Shown: piece by piece, positions 34,509 through 41,357 of the stretch
Position numbering within the stretch: the stretch's first letter is position 1
How the letters are laid out: each line of letters opens with the position of its first letter
Assembly: GCA_945888525.1 (NCBI GenBank)
Contig: CAMDAF010000018.1
Coordinates: 1-44,995 of the forward strand
DNA length: 44,995 bases
From: Chitinophaga pinensis
GTDB taxonomy: Bacteria > Bacteroidota > Bacteroidia > NS11-12g > UBA955
Direction: 5' to 3'
Position numbers and translations under genes: made by a program
The notes under the pieces: model-generated
What the model was told of the DNA's origin: nothing
Seen by the model: only the letters and a program-made list of their open reading frames with translations
Databases searched by the model: none

Positions 34509-36506
34509 ATGAAAAAATTTCTAATTGTTTTATTGCTCATAGCCGCAATAATTGGCGGGTATTTTTTATGGTTAAAATGGTCTCCTAATAATTTTGTAGA
34601 CGGCTATTATTTGGTGCCTAATGATGCTGTAATGGTTGTTGAAACAGAAGACCCGATTAACAATTGGCAAACTATTAGTGCCAGTAATATGTGGCAAGGA
34701 ATTAAAACATTTCCAGCTTTTGCTGAGCTAACACAAAGCGCCGACATGATGGATGATGTCATAAATTCCAATCAACAGGTTTTTGCATTATTGGGGCAAA
34801 AGCATTTGTTGATTTCAGTTCATATGACAAAGGCTAAGGATTATGATTTTGTTTATTATGCTGACATGAAAGAAGCTTCTAAATCGAGTGTTTTGAAAGC
34901 GTCGTTAACCAGCATCATCAAGCAATTGGATTATACCCATACCGTAAGAAATTACAACAAGATTGAAGTGAACGAATTCTTGGATCCGAAAAGTAGGGAT
35001 GTTTTATCTATTGCATTTGTCAATAATTATTTGGTGTGTTCTTACAGCAAACAATTAATAGACCGCGTAATTGATGCAAGTTTAAATCCTAGTGCGCAAA
35101 CTGGTTTAGATCCGCGATTTACTGAAGTAAATCAATTGACTTCGGCGGATGGCATGTGCCGTTTGTTTATCAATTACAGCACATTCCATCAATACTTGGG
35201 CGTATACATGGATGATGTTGCTGATGTAAAAGCATTGTTTTCTAGTATGTTTTATACAGGCTTAGATGTGAAATTGGAGGACGACTTGCTGTTGGCTGAC
35301 GGTTATAGCATCGTTAACGACAGCATGAGTTCTTATCTCCAGGCCTTGTCAATTTCGGGTAAATCCAGTACCGATGCTGAAAAGGTTTTTTCTGAAAAAA
35401 CATCCTTTTTTGTAAGTCTAGGTTTTAACGACTTCAATACGTTTTACAGCAACCTTGAAAAGACTCTGCAAAAGAACACCAAAGCCTATCAAGACCAACA
35501 GGCGGCCTTAAAGAAACTTGAACGTTTATTAAATATTAACATTCAAAAAAATGTGTTTGATTGGATAGGAACTGAAATTGCAATCGCTCAATATGAAACA
35601 GATGTTTTAATTGGCAATAAAGTGCGCAACGTTATGGCAATTAAAGCCTCGAATATTAATTCTGCTAAAGAGAATTTAGCCATGATAGAGAAGCAGATCC
35701 GCAAGCGCACACCAATTCGTTTTAACGATGTGGTTTACAATGGGTATGAAATCAAATACCTAGAGGTAAAAGGTTTGTTTAAAGCCTTCTTGGGTAAATT
35801 GTTTTCTAAAATAGAAAAACCGTATTACACGGTATTGGGTGATTACGTGGTGTTAAGCGACGATCCAAAGACATTGCTGTTGACCATTGATGATTTTATT
35901 GCCCAAAAGACCTTATCCAACAAAACAGAATACCGCGATTTTAGATCCCGTTTTGCAAACCAAACAAGTGTAATGGCCTACATCAGTCCTAACCACCACT
36001 TTGCTAATTTCAAAGGTTTGTTAAATCCAGAAAGTTGGAAGAGTACACAAAAGAATGAGGCTTATGTTAGATGTTTTGAGCATGTAGGGTTGAGTTTAAG
36101 CGGCGATGGTGACAGAATGCGCACCGTAATGGGAACTCAATATCTACCTTGGGTTGCGCCAGAGCTTGTTTTAGATACTACAGATAGTGAAACAGATACT
36201 TTAAGCAGCATGGACTTGTTTTTAATACAAAACTTCCAAGGAGACATGAACACTTCTTATTTTGAAAATGGCAATCCACGCGTTTCAGTTGAAATGGATG
36301 GAACCATTATGGATGGTGTTTATGTTGAGTATTACGAAAATGCGGTAATAAGCATTAAGGGACGCTACAGAAGCGGACAGAAGCACGGAACCTGGAAGTA
36401 TTACAAGCCAAACGGCGAGTTTGACTATAAAGAGAAATATAACAACGGCGAGTTGAAGAAGCAGAATTTGCTGGATCGATTGTTTGGCAGCGAATCGGGT
36501 GATTGA
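34509..36506 (+). CDS. DUF3352-like membrane-anchored protein with C-terminal MORN-type tail
   Basis: 665 residues. A single N-terminal membrane helix (KKFLIVLLLIAAIIGGYFLW) is followed by a long periplasmic domain reminiscent of DUF3352: DGYYLVPNDAVMVVETEDP at the start, and TSVMAYISPNHHF, YYTVLGDYVVLSDDPKTLL later. The C-terminus (about 590-655) has MORN/YwqK-like repeats: ENGNPRVSVEMDGTIMDGVY, KGRYRSGQKHGTWKYYKPNG, KEKYNNGELKK. These repeats are known in antitoxin YwqK and in surface proteins but have no fixed function. The domain assignment is from memory and moderate. It is co-transcribed with the M3 peptidase (2 nt gap). Confidence 0.7.
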   Translation: MKKFLIVLLLIAAIIGGYFLWLKWSPNNFVDGYYLVPNDAVMVVETEDPINNWQTISASNMWQGIKTFPAFAELTQSADMMDDVINSNQQVFALLGQKHLLISVHMTKAKDYDFVYYADMKEASKSSVLKASLTSIIKQLDYTHTVRNYNKIEVNEFLDPKSRDVLSIAFVNNYLVCSYSKQLIDRVIDASLNPSAQTGLDPRFTEVNQLTSADGMCRLFINYSTFHQYLGVYMDDVADVKALFSSMFYTGLDVKLEDDLLLADGYSIVNDSMSSYLQALSISGKSSTDAEKVFSEKTSFFVSLGFNDFNTFYSNLEKTLQKNTKAYQDQQAALKKLERLLNINIQKNVFDWIGTEIAIAQYETDVLIGNKVRNVMAIKASNINSAKENLAMIEKQIRKRTPIRFNDVVYNGYEIKYLEVKGLFKAFLGKLFSKIEKPYYTVLGDYVVLSDDPKTLLLTIDDFIAQKTLSNKTEYRDFRSRFANQTSVMAYISPNHHFANFKGLLNPESWKSTQKNEAYVRCFEHVGLSLSGDGDRMRTVMGTQYLPWVAPELVLDTTDSETDTLSSMDLFLIQNFQGDMNTSYFENGNPRVSVEMDGTIMDGVYVEYYENAVISIKGRYRSGQKHGTWKYYKPNGEFDYKEKYNNGELKKQNLLDRLFGSESGD

Positions 36507-36532
36507 TTTATTAGAATAAATTAACTCAAGCA

Positions 36533-36563
36533 TTTGATAAATTAATCAAATTAGTTACCTTTG
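36533..36563 (+). promoter_or_regulatory. Promoter of the tRNA(CAU) gene
   Basis: TTTG (36533-36536), a 19 nt spacer and TACCTTTG (36556-36563) match the consensus exactly. The tRNA begins 12 nt after the -7 box. The second tRNA copy at 40219 lacks this promoter. Confidence 0.75.
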
Positions 36564-36574
36564 CACTCCCGTAA

Positions 36575-36648
36575 GGGCCCTTAGCTCATTTGGTTAGAGC
36601 ATCTGACTCATAATCAGAGGGTACTTGGTTCAATCCCAAGAGGGCCCA
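36575..36648 (+). tRNA. Elongator tRNA with CAU anticodon (Ile2, lysidine-type, or Met)
   Basis: GGGCCCT and AGGGCCC pair over 7 bp. The D arm is GCTC/GAGC, the anticodon stem TCTGA-CTCATAA-TCAGA (anticodon CAU), the T arm CTTGG-TTCAATC-CCAAG, and the discriminator A. CCA is not encoded. It lacks the initiator features (no C1:A72 mismatch, no GGG/CCC in the anticodon stem). The acceptor resembles E. coli tRNA-Ile2 (GGCCCCU) more than tRNA-Met (GGCUACG), so Ile2, a TilS substrate, is the favoured call. It serves as the left end of the island. Confidence 0.88.
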
Positions 36649-36849
36649 CAAAATGAGAGTGAATGTGAAAGCGAAAGCGGCAACATTACTCTCTTTTTTT
36701 CTTCACACTCATTCTCACACTCACACCCACTCTAGGAAGAAATTTTCGAAAGCGGCAACATTGCTCTCATTTTTCGTCACACTATACCCTGTAATGTGAC
36801 AGAGTAAAGCGGAGTCTCTATTATGGGGCATTCTCACATTCACACTCAC
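36578..36849. repeat. Left copy (A) of the 272 bp tRNA-plus-flank direct repeat
   Basis: 36578-36687 is identical (110 bp) to 40222-40331: the tRNA from its fourth base onward plus 39 bp downstream. The remainder matches 40332-40494 with small differences. The downstream part contains degenerate tandem copies of a unit reading GCGGCAACATTGCTCTCATT followed by TTTCGTCACACT. It also has a GTCACA...TGTGAC inverted repeat and runs of CACTC/CTCAC. It forms one end of the putative island. Confidence 0.85.
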
Positions 36850-37133
36850 ACTTTTTGCCTAAAGAAAAATCTTCTTGAGGGTTTAGAACTTGGACTCAAA
36901 TAGTCTAAAAAATCAGCTGTATTGGCAAATTTTTTCTTTAACCTCCTTGTAGGATACTTGGTGGTTTTTGCAGTTCTAAACTCACTATATTGTTGATGAT
37001 AAATTACTGTATTTAGAATTTCCAATTTTTTAAAGTGCATCAAAAACCATAAATTCTCTGAGGTATTACTTATCCCCAACCTAAAACTTTTTTGGTTTGA
37101 TAATAATTCAATATTTGTGATAAGTTGGTTCAT
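36846..37133 (-). CDS. Small hypothetical protein ending in the left repeat
   Basis: 95 residues, starting MNQLITNIELLSNQKSFRLG, with a basic C-terminal part (TKYPTRRLKKKFANTADFLD, KPSRRFFFRQKV). No family recognised, no signal peptide. The stop codon (36846-36848) lies in the last bases of repeat copy A, so the 3' end of the frame was created at the island junction. It may be a truncated gene or a chance ORF. Not convincingly linked to the neighbouring lipoprotein gene, which lies 157 bp upstream. Confidence 0.35.
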   Translation of the reverse strand: MNQLITNIELLSNQKSFRLGISNTSENLWFLMHFKKLEILNTVIYHQQYSEFRTAKTTKYPTRRLKKKFANTADFLDYLSPSSKPSRRFFFRQKV

Positions 37134-37290
37134 TCTAAATTATTTATGTTTTAAACGCTGTAGGTTTACTTCCTATCTGCCCCCCAGCTAATTTTGAAAG
37201 ATGCATCTCCCCCTCTGTAGTGAGTAGAAATAGCAAAAAATCATAAAAAAAGTAAATTTATTAGTTTCTGCTTCATTATTATATATCTAG

Positions 37291-37809
37291 CTAACGCAGG
37301 TTCAACTTAAAATGTTTAATACTTCTCCCTAATGAAATAGTATCCTTTGTTTCATTATTTTCAACAAGGGTAACAATAGAATCCATTTCAAAAACTATAG
37401 TGTTTTTAACTAGTTTTAGCTTACCTTTTCTTTTAATCCAATTGTAATTACCTGCTGTTTTATCATTAATTTGAATTTCTTTACTAATATTTAACTCTTT
37501 AAAGAAAAGGGTATCTAGAAAAGTAGCATCCTCCAATGACCACAAACCAAACGTTTGATAATTATCTCCTCCATTATTCATTTCACAACTAGTAAATAAA
37601 TATTCTTTGTCTAAATGCTTTAATAATTTATGTTCAGGAGTATGCCCAAACTGACAATCATAAATAGTATCTACCAAATCCCCTTTCTTTACAACTAATT
37701 TACCAGGAGTGCCTCTCCAACCTGAAGATACTTCAATAGGAGTGATGGATACCTCTGTGTTGCATGAATAAAGAGGTAATAATAAAAATATATAAAAAAG
37801 TTGTTTCAT
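37291..37809 (-). CDS. Hypothetical lipoprotein in the island
   Basis: 172 residues beginning MKQLFYIFLLLPLYSC, with the lipobox Cys at 16 and LLPLYSC as recognition sequence. The mature part is strand-rich (GKLVVKKGDLVDTIYDCQFG, YLFTSCEMNNGGDNYQTFGL) with two internal cysteines and no recognised domain. Unique cargo of the putative island with no clue to function. It is on the same strand as the exonuclease, 171 bp downstream of it; that gap holds a hairpin (CCCATAAGCT...AGCTTTTATGGG), so co-transcription is uncertain. Confidence 0.65.
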   Translation of the reverse strand: MKQLFYIFLLLPLYSCNTEVSITPIEVSSGWRGTPGKLVVKKGDLVDTIYDCQFGHTPEHKLLKHLDKEYLFTSCEMNNGGDNYQTFGLWSLEDATFLDTLFFKELNISKEIQINDKTAGNYNWIKRKGKLKLVKNTIVFEMDSIVTLVENNETKDTISLGRSIKHFKLNLR

Positions 37810-37980
37810 TAATATTTAATCAGATTTGGAGTTGGTAAAATGTTAATAGACGTTTTGTTTTAAATCTCTGAATCTTTAGAATGAAGAAGTAGTCACAGGT
37901 TTCTTGTGTTTTCATCCCATAAGCTAAAGCTTTTATGGGTGGAGAAAAGTCCAATGTAGTTAATTAAATATGACTACATT

Positions 37981-39684
37981 TTAGCTGAGAATTTTTACAA
38001 ATAAATCAAGAGTTCTCTTTATATACAAATTAATCCGTTCATTGTCTTTAAATAAAACTACAAGAGAAGGAGATGTTTTATAGTAGATTTTTATAAATAT
38101 TCTGCCAAATAAATAGTTGTTGAGAATATTGTCCCTAAACTTCCTAAGCATAATAACATTTTCATGATTGTAATCACCATATGCCATTGTTGCAATGTAA
38201 CAACCTCCTTTGTTTTCTGCCCCATTTTTAAAAATAGTTAATAAATATTCTCTACTAAGTTCTTTTTTCCAATTGTTTTCCAGAAATTTTCTAAATATTG
38301 GGCAGTACCAATCTTCACAACAAATTTCAAGCGTAACTTTTTTTTTGTTTTCAAAAAATTGAAGTATAAATAATGAGCCTTTTGAGTCTTTTAGATTTTT
38401 GACATTGTCTTCAATACTAATTATTGCATCAAGTGCCAAAAGTGGAATTAGCCCACCCGGCAAAGCTCCTCCCGCTTTTGAGGCAAACCTTAATGATTTA
38501 GAAGTCTTAAATGTTTTGAATTTAGTATTTTCAATTTCTTGGTAACCTACAATATCAGCTCTTTTGATATTAAGGAAAGCTGAACAATTATTTTTTTCTC
38601 TAACATAGTGTCTGAATAATCTCTTTTCAAAAAACTCAAATCCTATAATAATACTATTAAACGTTGAACAGAAAAAAGTAGCAGGGGAATTAAGTACTAT
38701 GTTGTCAGGGTTAGTTTTAAAATGATTATTTGATCTGATATGTATTGTATTAATTACTTGTTCATCTTGCACACCTACTGTTGTTTCATCTAAAACAAAA
38801 TTGTAATTATTTTTCTTAATCTCCATTAACAAAAATGAGATCTGATCATCTTGTGATTTTGAAAATTCAATCATTGGCTTTCCAGATGCTTTCTCAATCT
38901 CCGCTATTTTTTCAGGGTCATTTTCCATGGATTCAATAGATTCAATAAAAGCATCCAATGTACTTTGTTTTGTACAACCATTAATCTCAAGGTGTTTTTC
39001 ATAAATTATTGAATCTGATTTTAATTTATTGATATCCAATATATTCGAAACAATATTACCTTCACTGCCCTTATTTTTTAGAACTTTATCATTGGGATTG
39101 TTTTTTCTAATTGGGTCAATTATTTTTTTATCCCTAAGTGCCCAAAAACAACGTGCAGTCGCCCTAATATCTTCAAGTGCATTATGTGCATTGAAAGACT
39201 CTCCAAACAGAATATCATACAATTCCTCAAGCTTTGGCCATTTATTTCCATATTGGCCTGAAATATTACAAAAGTCAGTAGAGGCATTCATAGTGCATAT
39301 ATGCTCTTTATCTTTTAAGCTATTTTCAAGACCGTTTCTTAAGAGCTCTGACCCCATAATATTATAATCAAAACTATAATTGTGGGCTACCATTAAACCA
39401 CAGCTTTTAACTGAAGATGAAAAAACCTTTAAAATAGTTAATAAATCTACACCTGTTTCTAATGCTTTTTCTGTAGTTATCTTGTGCACAGCACTAGCTT
39501 CTGATGGGATTATAAAACCAACTGGCTTAATAATATACTCATGCTCTTCTAATAAATCACCTTCTTGATTGTAAACCTGCCAAGCGATTTGAACTAGTCT
39601 TGGCCAATTATCTAGCTGCTCTACAGGGGCATTCCAGTCTTTTGGCAATCCAGTGGTTTCAGTATCAAAAAATAATATTCTCAT
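37981..39684 (-). CDS. DEDDh 3'-5' exonuclease fused to an uncharacterised region and a CFI-box-like C-terminus
   Basis: 567 residues. Residues 1-185 are a DnaQ/RNase T-type exonuclease with all five catalytic residues: Asp7 and Glu9 in FFDTETTG, Asp106 in AHNYSFDYNIM, His167 and Asp172 in AHNALEDIRAT. Residues about 190-290 look like a charged linker. About 310-460 is strand-rich and may be a PH-like fold, with a glycine/hydrophobic stretch near 408-425 (GGALPGGLIPLLALDAI). From 493 the sequence is GGCYIATMAYGDYNHENVIM followed by LRKFRDNIL, FGRIFIKIYYKTSPSL and a hydrophobic end, close to the CFI-box-CTERM pattern (C-F-I-A-T-AYG, LRxFRD, GRxFVxxYYxxSP). The combination is not one I know. 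Possible roles: DNA/RNA processing linked to a membrane or a defence effector. Its role is not established by sequence. Confidence 0.8.
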   Translation of the reverse strand: MRILFFDTETTGLPKDWNAPVEQLDNWPRLVQIAWQVYNQEGDLLEEHEYIIKPVGFIIPSEASAVHKITTEKALETGVDLLTILKVFSSSVKSCGLMVAHNYSFDYNIMGSELLRNGLENSLKDKEHICTMNASTDFCNISGQYGNKWPKLEELYDILFGESFNAHNALEDIRATARCFWALRDKKIIDPIRKNNPNDKVLKNKGSEGNIVSNILDINKLKSDSIIYEKHLEINGCTKQSTLDAFIESIESMENDPEKIAEIEKASGKPMIEFSKSQDDQISFLLMEIKKNNYNFVLDETTVGVQDEQVINTIHIRSNNHFKTNPDNIVLNSPATFFCSTFNSIIIGFEFFEKRLFRHYVREKNNCSAFLNIKRADIVGYQEIENTKFKTFKTSKSLRFASKAGGALPGGLIPLLALDAIISIEDNVKNLKDSKGSLFILQFFENKKKVTLEICCEDWYCPIFRKFLENNWKKELSREYLLTIFKNGAENKGGCYIATMAYGDYNHENVIMLRKFRDNILNNYLFGRIFIKIYYKTSPSLVVLFKDNERINLYIKRTLDLFVKILS

Positions 39685-39742
39685 GATTTATTATAAAAAC
39701 TTAATAATAGGTAAAATTGACACTATAATTTGACAATTCAAA

Positions 39743-40170
39743 ATTTTAAATCATGGGCATGTCTTCCACTTTTAATTCAGAAACTTCAAGCCCTCTTAAA
39801 TACGTCATACTCACTATTAAATTAGAGTGACCCATAACCAATTGTAGTTTTTTTAATGAACCAGTTCTTCTATATACCTCAATGGCTCCCGAATGTCTCT
39901 CTTTAAATACTCTAAATCAGAAAGTTTACCACTAACAACTTCCGTGGATCTATAATTAGTTAATATACCACCCAGTAATAAGTAACTGTATATTACAGTA
40001 GCTAGTACCTTGCCAATAGATTGTCTTTGGTCAATAGGGTAAGAATTAGGGTCTGTTGAAGAACCTATTCTTTTACCATTGTATAATCTATACCTCTTTT
40101 CATTTATGTAAAATGAAATAAAAACTTGTTGCTTTGAATCAACGTGAACTTTTGGAAATCGTAATGTCAT
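39743..40170 (-). pseudogene. Tyrosine recombinase (integrase) with the catalytic core deleted
   Basis: 40170 leftward encodes MTLRFPKVHVDSKQQVFISF, then YINEKRYRLYNGKRI and further to about 90 residues, matching the N-terminal arm-binding and SAM-like domain of Bacteroidota phage-type integrases. In another frame, from about 39916 down to 39743, it continues KERHSGAIEVYRRTGSLKKL, then LQLVMGHSNLIVSMTYLRG and ELKVEDMPMI. This is the integrase C-terminus with the Arg-His box, the second GHS box and the catalytic Tyr (TYLRG). About 150 or more residues between the two, including the first catalytic Arg, are missing and the frame is shifted. The gene is dead. It sits beside the right tRNA copy, as expected for an integrase next to its attachment site. 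Confidence 0.82.
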
Positions 40171-40218
40171 TTGGCAGTGTTTAGTCAGTTAAAAATAATT
40201 TACTGTATAAATACGCGC

Positions 40219-40292
40219 TCCCCCTTAGCTCATTTGGTTAGAGCATCTGACTCATAATCAGAGGGTACTTGGTTCAATCCCAAGAGGGCCCA
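40219..40292 (+). pseudogene. Broken second copy of tRNA(CAU)
   Basis: Identical to the intact tRNA from base 4 to the discriminator (40222-40292), but the first three bases GGG are replaced by CTC/TCC-type sequence (the arm reads TCCCCCT). The top three acceptor pairs with GGGCCC are therefore lost. No TAnnTTTG promoter precedes it. It is probably not expressed or functional and marks the right end of the island. Confidence 0.8.
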
Positions 40293-40494
40293 CAAAATGA
40301 GAGTGAATGTGAAAGCGAAAGCGGCAACATTGCTCTCATTTTTCGTCACACTCATTCTCACATTCACGCTCACTCTAAAAAGGAAAATTTTTGTAAGCGG
40401 CAACATTGCTCTCATTTTTCGTCACACTATACCCTGTAATGTGACAGAGCTAAGCGGAGTCTCTATTATGGGGCATTCTCACATTCACACTCAC
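40222..40494. repeat. Right copy (B) of the 272 bp tRNA-plus-flank direct repeat
   Basis: Pairs with 36578-36849. Downstream of the tRNA part it contains two degenerate copies of the GCGGCAACATTGCTCTCATT unit. A third, weaker one follows at about 40515-40550 (AAGCGTAAGCAGTGCTCTCA), giving an irregular tandem array. This side leads into the conserved gene at 40607, so copy B's flank is likely the original chromosomal sequence. Confidence 0.85.
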
Positions 40495-40586
40495 TCTCAA
40501 AAGGACTTTCTTGAAAGCGTAAGCAGTGCTCTCATTTTTTTGTCCTCCATCCTGTATTTCAATTTCATTCATCCTTCGAATAGTTT

Positions 40587-40594
40587 TACCTTTG
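40587..40594 (+). promoter_or_regulatory. -7 promoter element for the RluA-family gene
   Basis: TACCTTTG matches TAnnTTTG exactly; a TTTC 20 nt upstream may serve as -33. The -7 box ends 12 nt before the TTG at 40607, so translation cannot begin at the in-frame ATG at 40526. Confidence 0.6.
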
Positions 40595-40606
40595 TACTTT
40601 AATATT

Positions 40607-41278
40607 TTGAGACCAATACAAGTTTTTGATATCGCTGCAAGTATTCTGTATGAAGACAACCATTTAATTGCTGTAAATAAACCAGCAGGGGTATTGGTGC
40701 AAGGAGATGAGACCGGAGACGTTCCTTTGTCGGAATTGGTAAAAGCCTTTATCAAAGAAAGAGATCAGAAGCCAGGCAATGTATTTTGTGGGGTCATTCA
40801 TAGGATTGATAGACCAGTTAGCGGAATTGTTGTGTTGGCCAAAACCAGCAAGGGTTTATCCAAAATGAATGAGTTGTTTCGCGAGGATAAGATCCGCAAG
40901 ACTTACCGCGCTTTGGTGAATGGAATTCCTGAACCTATAGAAGCTGAATTAAGACATTACTTAAGGAAGAACAGCAAATCGCACAAAGCTGATGTGTTCA
41001 AAAAGCCAGTTGATAATTCAAAAGAGTCGGTTCTAACTTATAAAGTAATAGAAAGTAGAGGCCATCAGGCGCTGCTAGAAGTTTATCCGATTACGGGTCG
41101 ATTCCACCAAATTAGGGCACAGCTTTCAGCCAATAAAACGCCCATAGTCGGCGATTTGAAGTATGGAGCACCTCAGGTATTGAAAAACAAGTCCATATGT
41201 TTGCATGCCTATGGTATTTCGTTTGTGCATCCTATCAAGAATGAACCTGTTGAAATAGCTTGCCCACAAAGTTTTTAA
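40607..41278 (+). CDS. RluA-family pseudouridine synthase
   Basis: Isomerises uridine to pseudouridine in rRNA or tRNA. From the TTG at 40607 the product is 223 residues. ILYEDNHLIAVNKPAG at the N-terminus is the classic family opening, HRIDRPVSGIVVLAKTSKG carries the catalytic Asp68, and GRFHQIRAQL and ICLHAYGISFVHP are the conserved C-terminal motifs. No S4 domain precedes the catalytic domain. It is a small, single-domain form, and the target site (RluC, RluD or TruC-like) cannot be told from the sequence. It lies just outside the island. Confidence 0.88.
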   Translation: MRPIQVFDIAASILYEDNHLIAVNKPAGVLVQGDETGDVPLSELVKAFIKERDQKPGNVFCGVIHRIDRPVSGIVVLAKTSKGLSKMNELFREDKIRKTYRALVNGIPEPIEAELRHYLRKNSKSHKADVFKKPVDNSKESVLTYKVIESRGHQALLEVYPITGRFHQIRAQLSANKTPIVGDLKYGAPQVLKNKSICLHAYGISFVHPIKNEPVEIACPQSF

Positions 41279-41343
41279 GGTCAAATTTTTATTTAATGGG
41301 TTTTTATGGGAAAGAATCATTAAAATAATTAGCAATACATGCT

Positions 41344-41351
41344 TAATTTTG
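41344..41351 (+). promoter_or_regulatory. -7 promoter element for proline dehydrogenase
   Basis: TAATTTTG matches TAnnTTTG and ends 6 nt before the ATG at 41358, predicting an almost leaderless mRNA. No good -33 element. Confidence 0.5.
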
Positions 41352-41357
41352 TGCCCG

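Larger units (their letters stand above)
36578..40292. mobile_element. Decayed tRNA-integrated island (about 3.6 kb)
   Basis: A segment flanked by direct repeats of the tRNA(CAU) 3' part and its downstream DNA. Genes inside are all on the minus strand: a small ORF, a lipoprotein, a DEDDh exonuclease with CFI-box-like tail, and a tyrosine-integrase remnant next to the right tRNA copy. Integrase beside a tRNA half-copy is the classic layout of an integrative element. Since the integrase has lost most of its catalytic domain, the element is now immobile on its own. The homology extends beyond a normal att core, so later homologous recombination or duplication may also have shaped it. Confidence 0.7.

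Noticed and set aside
36285-36533. Minus-strand 82-codon ORF at the end of the DUF3352-like gene
   Set aside because: Shadow ORF overlapping the coding region; no start signal or family.
39029-39367. Plus-strand ORF opposite the island exonuclease
   Set aside because: Hydrophobic, serine/leucine-rich translation typical of the antisense of a Lys/Asn/Glu-rich gene; no promoter.
36575-40494. Insertion sequence with terminal inverted repeats
   Set aside because: The ends are direct repeats that include a tRNA, and no transposase is present.
40526-40606. N-terminal extension of the RluA-family protein
   Set aside because: It crosses the TACCTTTG promoter element and has no resemblance to family members.
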